The notes under the pieces: generated by a model
What the model was told of the DNA's origin: nothing
Seen by the model: the letters and a program-made list of their open reading frames with translations, nothing else
Database searches by the model: none
Shown: positions 60,749 through 64,000 of the stretch, piece by piece
How positions within the stretch are numbered: the first letter of the stretch is position 1
Layout of the letters: each line of letters opens with the position of its first letter
From: Hydractinia symbiolongicarpus
Lineage: Eukaryota > Cnidaria > Hydrozoa > Anthoathecata > Hydractiniidae
Assembly: GCF_029227915.1 (NCBI RefSeq)
Contig: NC_079887.1
Location: 18,349,650-18,413,649 of the forward strand
Direction: 5' to 3'
DNA length: 64,000 nt
Position numbers and translations under genes: made by a program

Positions 60749-60843
60749 TGTTGATATTGCGATTTGTGTTAATTCTGTTGTTATCTTTCGGTAACCAATA
60801 CAATAGTATTAGTGACTGGTGAAGCCTTCAAGTTACCTCATCA
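60749..60843 (+). repeat. Copia 3' LTR
   Basis: Starts TGTTGATATT, ends ACCTCATCA; pairs with 57263-57357. Confidence 0.8.
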
Positions 60844-60957
60844 AGGTAAGAATCAATTAACAAAGCATACTTAAAATGTTTACATCACGTGAACAGAAAA
60901 TCTTTTTGTCCGTTTTGTTATGCGGAAAGTCTCCTTTATGTGGAAAATAGCCTTAAA

Positions 60958-61060
60958 GGTTTAAGATAGGAGCCACATTTTCTAAGACCATCTAGTTACC
61001 TTTAAATGTAAGAAAAAAAATATATCACCTATTTACATAACAAATTATTAGATTTAAGAA
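60958..61060. other. short spacer before the satellite
   Basis: AT-rich, nothing recognised. Confidence 0.3.
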
Positions 61061-62110
61061 AACGATGCAAATCTATCGTATTATTACACCAAGAACTAGT
61101 ATATCAAATATCACAATCAACTGAGTATCATGAATTATCGAATTTAATAAAACGATGCAAATCTATCCTATTACTAGACAAAAAAATATAAAAATATCAC
61201 AATCAACTGAGTATCACAAATTTTCAAATTTAAAAAAACGATGCAAATCTATCCTAACATTACACAGGAAATCGGTAAAATAACACAATCAACTGAGTAT
61301 CACAAACTTTTGAATTTACCAAAACGATGAAAATCTATCCTATTATTATATACATCAAAAACTAGGATATCAAATATCACAATCAACTGAGTATCATGAA
61401 TTATTGAATTTAACAAAACGATGCAAATCTATCCTATTATTACATCAAAAAATAGTATATCATTTATCACAATCAACTGAGTATCATGAATTATTGAATT
61501 TAACAAAACGATGCAAATCTATCCTATTATTACATCAAAAAAAATATAAAAATATAACAATCAACTGAGTATCACGAATTTTCCATTTTAACAAAACGAT
61601 GGAAATCTATCCTATTATTAGACAAAAAATATAAAAATATCACAATCAACTGAGTATCACAAATTTTCCAATTTAACAAAACGATGCAAATCTATCCTAT
61701 CATTACACAGGATCGGTAAAATAACATAATCAACTAAGTAACATGAATTATCAAATAATAAAAACAATGCAAATCTGTGCTATCATATACTAATGCAAAA
61801 AAAATTATAAAATTTCACAGTCAACCGAGTTTGTATATCGTGAATTAAAAAATCTAACAAAACGATGCAAATGTATCCTATTAGCCAGTATTTTGGTAAA
61901 ATATGGCAATGAAGTGAGTATAACACACCTATTCTTAAATTTAGGAAGAATTATGCAAATCCATCCTATATTTCATTGTAGCGATTTGGAAAATCACACA
62001 ATAACTTCACAATTTTCAAGGTGTTTTTCACCATAGTGATACAATAATGAAATTTGGTAAACTGAATACTGTGATTTATGAAATTTAACAAATTGATGCA
62101 AAGTCTATCC
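61061..62110. repeat. ~88-bp satellite with ATGCAAAT core
   Basis: About eleven units. ACGATGCAAATCTATCC starts near 61062, 61153, 61238, 61323, 61418, 61508, 61596, 61681, 61765, 61862 and in decayed form after that, 80-97 bp apart. Between cores lie ATTATTACA, an AT-rich stretch and TATCACAATCAACTGAGTAT. Sequence decays to the right. Confidence 0.85.
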
Positions 62111-62341
62111 TGAGTAAAATATGAGTAAAACATAACTAAATATTACCAAATATAATAAAACAAATTAAAGTAAGAAGTATAGTTTTTCATTTTCTTTGCT
62201 GACATTTCTTTCAAAACCATTCTTCTTTCGCATGAAATTTTGAAACATTGGCGCAATCCCTTAAAATATAAATGTTACTATTACTTTTCCATAATTTAAA
62301 TACAAAAACATGACATACGTAGGTTATCTAAAATTTACCAG
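62111..62341. other. AT-rich spacer, no gene
   Basis: Nothing recognised. Confidence 0.3.
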
Positions 62342-62620
62342 TGAAACCATTGTTGACATGTATCACACATTATCATATTGGAGTAGTTGCTTGTTGTACA
62401 TATGCTGCAACTCCACGTCCCTTTCAATATCTCCACTAAACAAAAATATGCTGATCGTTAAGAACTAATGAACAGTATTGATGAAATAATGACACAAAAC
62501 TCACGTACTTGCATCCGTAATAATTTCCCAACAATTTTCATCGAAATAAGCTTGCAGATCATTGATGTTTACGTTTATCAACATAGGATTTGGAAAATTA
62601 TGTGCATCCATATCCAAAGA
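62342..62620 (-). CDS. PHD-finger gene, two exons (partial)
   Basis: On the minus strand an ATG near 62620 (MDAHNFPNP) opens an exon that runs to a GTACGT donor at about 62509. After an acceptor TTTAG near 62439 the frame continues WSCSICTTSNYSNMIMCDTC, then QQWFHW and a GTAAAT donor near 62342. Cys-x2-Cys, MIMCDTC and WFH are the first half of a PHD finger, which binds histone tails or related targets. The rest of the finger is not found further left, so the gene is incomplete or continues across a distant intron. The frames agree across the splice. Confidence 0.55.
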
Positions 62621-63129
62621 AGACTTCGTGACGTTTTAAGCATCGAGTTGATGCAGCTACGCCGCAAACATGACATTTGTACTCATTAAGGTTCGCTTGG
62701 TTCTTCGTTCCACTTTTTACAGCGTTTTTAGTTTTATTCTTTGTATCGCTTATTGAATCATTCCCATTTGTAGAAAACCAGTCCAGTTCCTTTTCAACAC
62801 ATGTTTCAACCTCTTTTGCCTTGTGCAGCTGCATGACAATTTCCACAGAGTTTTCATTATATTTTCCTAAGTTTGAAGATTCGTAATAAAATATATCTGT
62901 AGCCATGGCTTTGGCTTTCTTCAGATTTTGATGCCAGCGTTTTAGGCTAGTTAGTGGTGGTATGAAATTGCTACTTAATGGGTTTGCACAATTCTCGTTA
63001 CTTTTACTGTGCATAAGTTTTTCACTCATTGGCTCCCTTATTTTAGGCTTGACGCATTCGAATGCTTGAAGTCGAGTAAAGTTCATTAATTCTTTATGGT
63101 TAAGATGCCTTGAATTATGTTGAGAATCC
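62598..63129 (-). CDS. unrecognised exon with a Cys-His pair
   Basis: A minus-strand open frame starts at an ATG at 63086 and probably extends up to an acceptor at about 63130. It includes the basic stretch LKRWHQNLKKAKAMATDIFYY, an acidic middle and a C-terminal YKCHVCGVAASTRCLKRH that has C-x2-C and a later His. It runs directly into the region of the PHD-gene ATG in another frame. I do not recognise the family. It may be the upstream exon of the same gene, with an unidentified splice or frame change. Confidence 0.4.
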
Positions 63130-63511
63130 TATAAATAATGAAATCGTGTGTTGATTTTAATTTGACTCCCCTGTTTCGCTGTTTAATAATTAATATTATG
63201 AAAAAAATCGTTGTACTCCTACTGAGCTTTTAAATTTAAAGACAATTTAATGTGATTTTAAATAGGCATTTTATTTATACAAAGAATTAATAGTCTCTAA
63301 CCATGTTTATTTCTTTGATTTTGGAAAATGAATTCCAGGCGATTGTCGCAGTAAATAAAATAAATATAATAAATTTTTTTCTGATAAAAAAGTTTCTATT
63401 AATGATAAAAACACGTGCTCTTTGGAACTTTCCCGAGGAGATTAAATGTAAACAAACACCTGAATATCTTTCCCGCATTATTAAATGCGGAGTAGTGTAA
63501 ATATATACACA
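63130..63511. other. AT-rich spacer, no gene
   Basis: Open frames on both strands at 63287-63500 are low-complexity shadows of each other. Nothing supported. Confidence 0.3.
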
Positions 63512-63682
63512 CTAGTCGTTACCCGTGGAAATATCCACGGTTTCGCCCGTCCTTTATATTTACCCGTCGCAACAAAGTGGATAAAAAGATATCGCATTTG
63601 ATATTCGTGTTTCCGTAACATCATTTTCTAACTCAGCGGGGGGTACGCGCAGAGACAGACAGACTACGGCTATTATTATAGA
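63512..63682 (-). mobile_element. Helitron-like non-autonomous element (reversed copy)
   Basis: On the minus strand it begins TCTATAATAATAGCCGTAG, has (TCTG)n, and ends with a hairpin (CCGTGGA / TCCACGG), GTAACGA and CTAG before T. It is the clearest match to Helitron termini in the window. No coding capacity. Confidence 0.65.
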
Positions 63683-63841
63683 GACATATATACACACGCT
63701 ATCAGTCAAGTACTATATGATAAATATGTTTTGGTATAGTATTTTTGGTCGGAGCAGCTGCGGTATTTAACGGCATGTTCTCACCACCTCAAGTTGCCAT
63801 CTTTAAATTGTTAAATTGTTAAAAATTGTACGGCGGCCGTA

Positions 63842-64000
63842 AGAGATGCAATTCTATCCTATAGCGATGCAAATCTATCCGACAACGATGCAAATCTATC
63901 CGATAGCGATGCAAATCTATCCTACAGCGATGCAAATCTATCCGATAGCGATGCATTTCTATCCGGTTGCCGTCAGACGATACAAATCTATCCGAAAATG
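63842..64000. repeat. 21-bp tandem repeat with ATGCAAAT core
   Basis: Units of GATGCAAATCTATCCGATAGC and variants repeat at 21 bp about six times and run, with one spacer, to the window edge. The core GATGCAAATCTATCC is the same as in the 61-62 kb satellite, but the period is about four times shorter. Confidence 0.9.

Larger units (their letters stand above)
57263..60843 (+). mobile_element. Copia-type LTR element carrying a BTB gene
   Basis: 95-bp LTRs (TGTTGATATT ... CTCATCA) bound it. From 5' to 3' it holds a BTB-domain ORF, an inverted RNase H fragment, the integrase C-terminus, an acidic linker, RT and RNase H. Gag, protease and the integrase catalytic core are absent. It could move only with proteins from another copy. 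Confidence 0.8.
57205..60957. mobile_element. MITE split by the Copia insertion
   Basis: A sequence at 57205-57251 (AAAGGCTATTTTCCAC ... TTTTCCGCG ... GAAACGG) is matched in inverted form at 60910-60957. The flanks between these arms and the Copia LTRs total about 120 bp, so a small inverted-repeat element was probably interrupted. GTAAG occurs right beside the Copia element on both sides (57256-57260 and 60846-60850). Confidence 0.45.

Noticed and set aside
61061-64000. CRISPR-like array of repeats and spacers
   Set aside because: The repeated units are a satellite: spacers between cores are themselves alike, the setting is eukaryotic, and there are no cas genes.

Overview
The window is AT-rich eukaryotic DNA with introns, microsatellites and many kinds of transposable element. 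The repertoire suggests a cnidarian, possibly a hydrozoan: a Penelope-like element with a C-terminal GIY-YIG domain, an animal CACTA-type transposase beside a SAMD3-like gene, an intron-rich integrase gene, a P2X7-like domain gene and single SET and PHD exons. The species is inference; no ordinary single-copy host gene is seen complete.

Layout. 0-2 kb: a three-exon P2X7-like domain gene (minus) and a dispersed repeat. 2-9 kb: a Helitron-like fragment, a PIF/Harbinger-like relic with a MADF start, a LINE tail and much featureless AT-rich DNA. 9.7-12 kb: decayed DIRS-like and gag-like pieces and a perfect 22-bp hairpin. 13.9-18.5 kb: an integrase gene (Ginger/GIN-like) in nine small exons with good splice sites but broken frame. 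19.5-22.8 kb: a ~175-bp satellite whose every unit contains that hairpin, then a compound repeat. 25-26.6 kb: an array of short GACTA/TAGTC hairpins and a TTAA-flanked MITE.

27-35.4 kb (minus): a two-gene transposon unit, a C2H2 zinc-finger CACTA-type transposase followed by a SAMD3-like gene in five clean exons. A 2,834-bp hAT-like element, itself internally deleted, sits in the transposase exon with 13-bp inverted repeats and a TAATA target duplication.

35.4-44.7 kb: a Penelope-like element array in a (TA)n tract: one 5'-truncated copy plus three complete copies with identical predicted proteins, period 2,398 bp. Each spacer folds as a hammerhead ribozyme, so a read-through transcript should be cut into identical monomers each with a whole reverse transcriptase-endonuclease ORF. 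A 75-bp inverted piece of the same spacer caps the 5' end.

45-53 kb: MITEs, a second GACTA/TAGTC array, an ISL2EU/Harbinger-like transposase relic with a perfect 31-bp hairpin, a tRNA-derived SINE, a SET-domain pseudogene exon and a LINE tail. 53.5-56.8 kb: a CR1/L2-like LINE with all endonuclease and RT motifs, several lesions, and a 2A-like motif near its N-terminus in which the usual asparagine is cysteine.

57-61 kb: a Copia-type LTR element with 95-bp LTRs. Where gag, protease and the integrase core should be, it carries an intact intronless ORF matching the BTB region of SANBR/KIAA1841. The join to the integrase remnant is a 74-bp inverted copy of the element's own RNase H sequence, the mark of a template switch. 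The element lies in a MITE, which lies in an ~88-bp satellite. 62-64 kb: PHD-finger exons, an unrecognised exon, a reverse Helitron-like element and a 21-bp repeat sharing the satellite's core, which includes the octamer ATGCAAAT.

Most of this is a nested record of transposition. The best candidates for something new are the ribozyme-bearing tandem Penelope array and the Copia element carrying a captured BTB gene.
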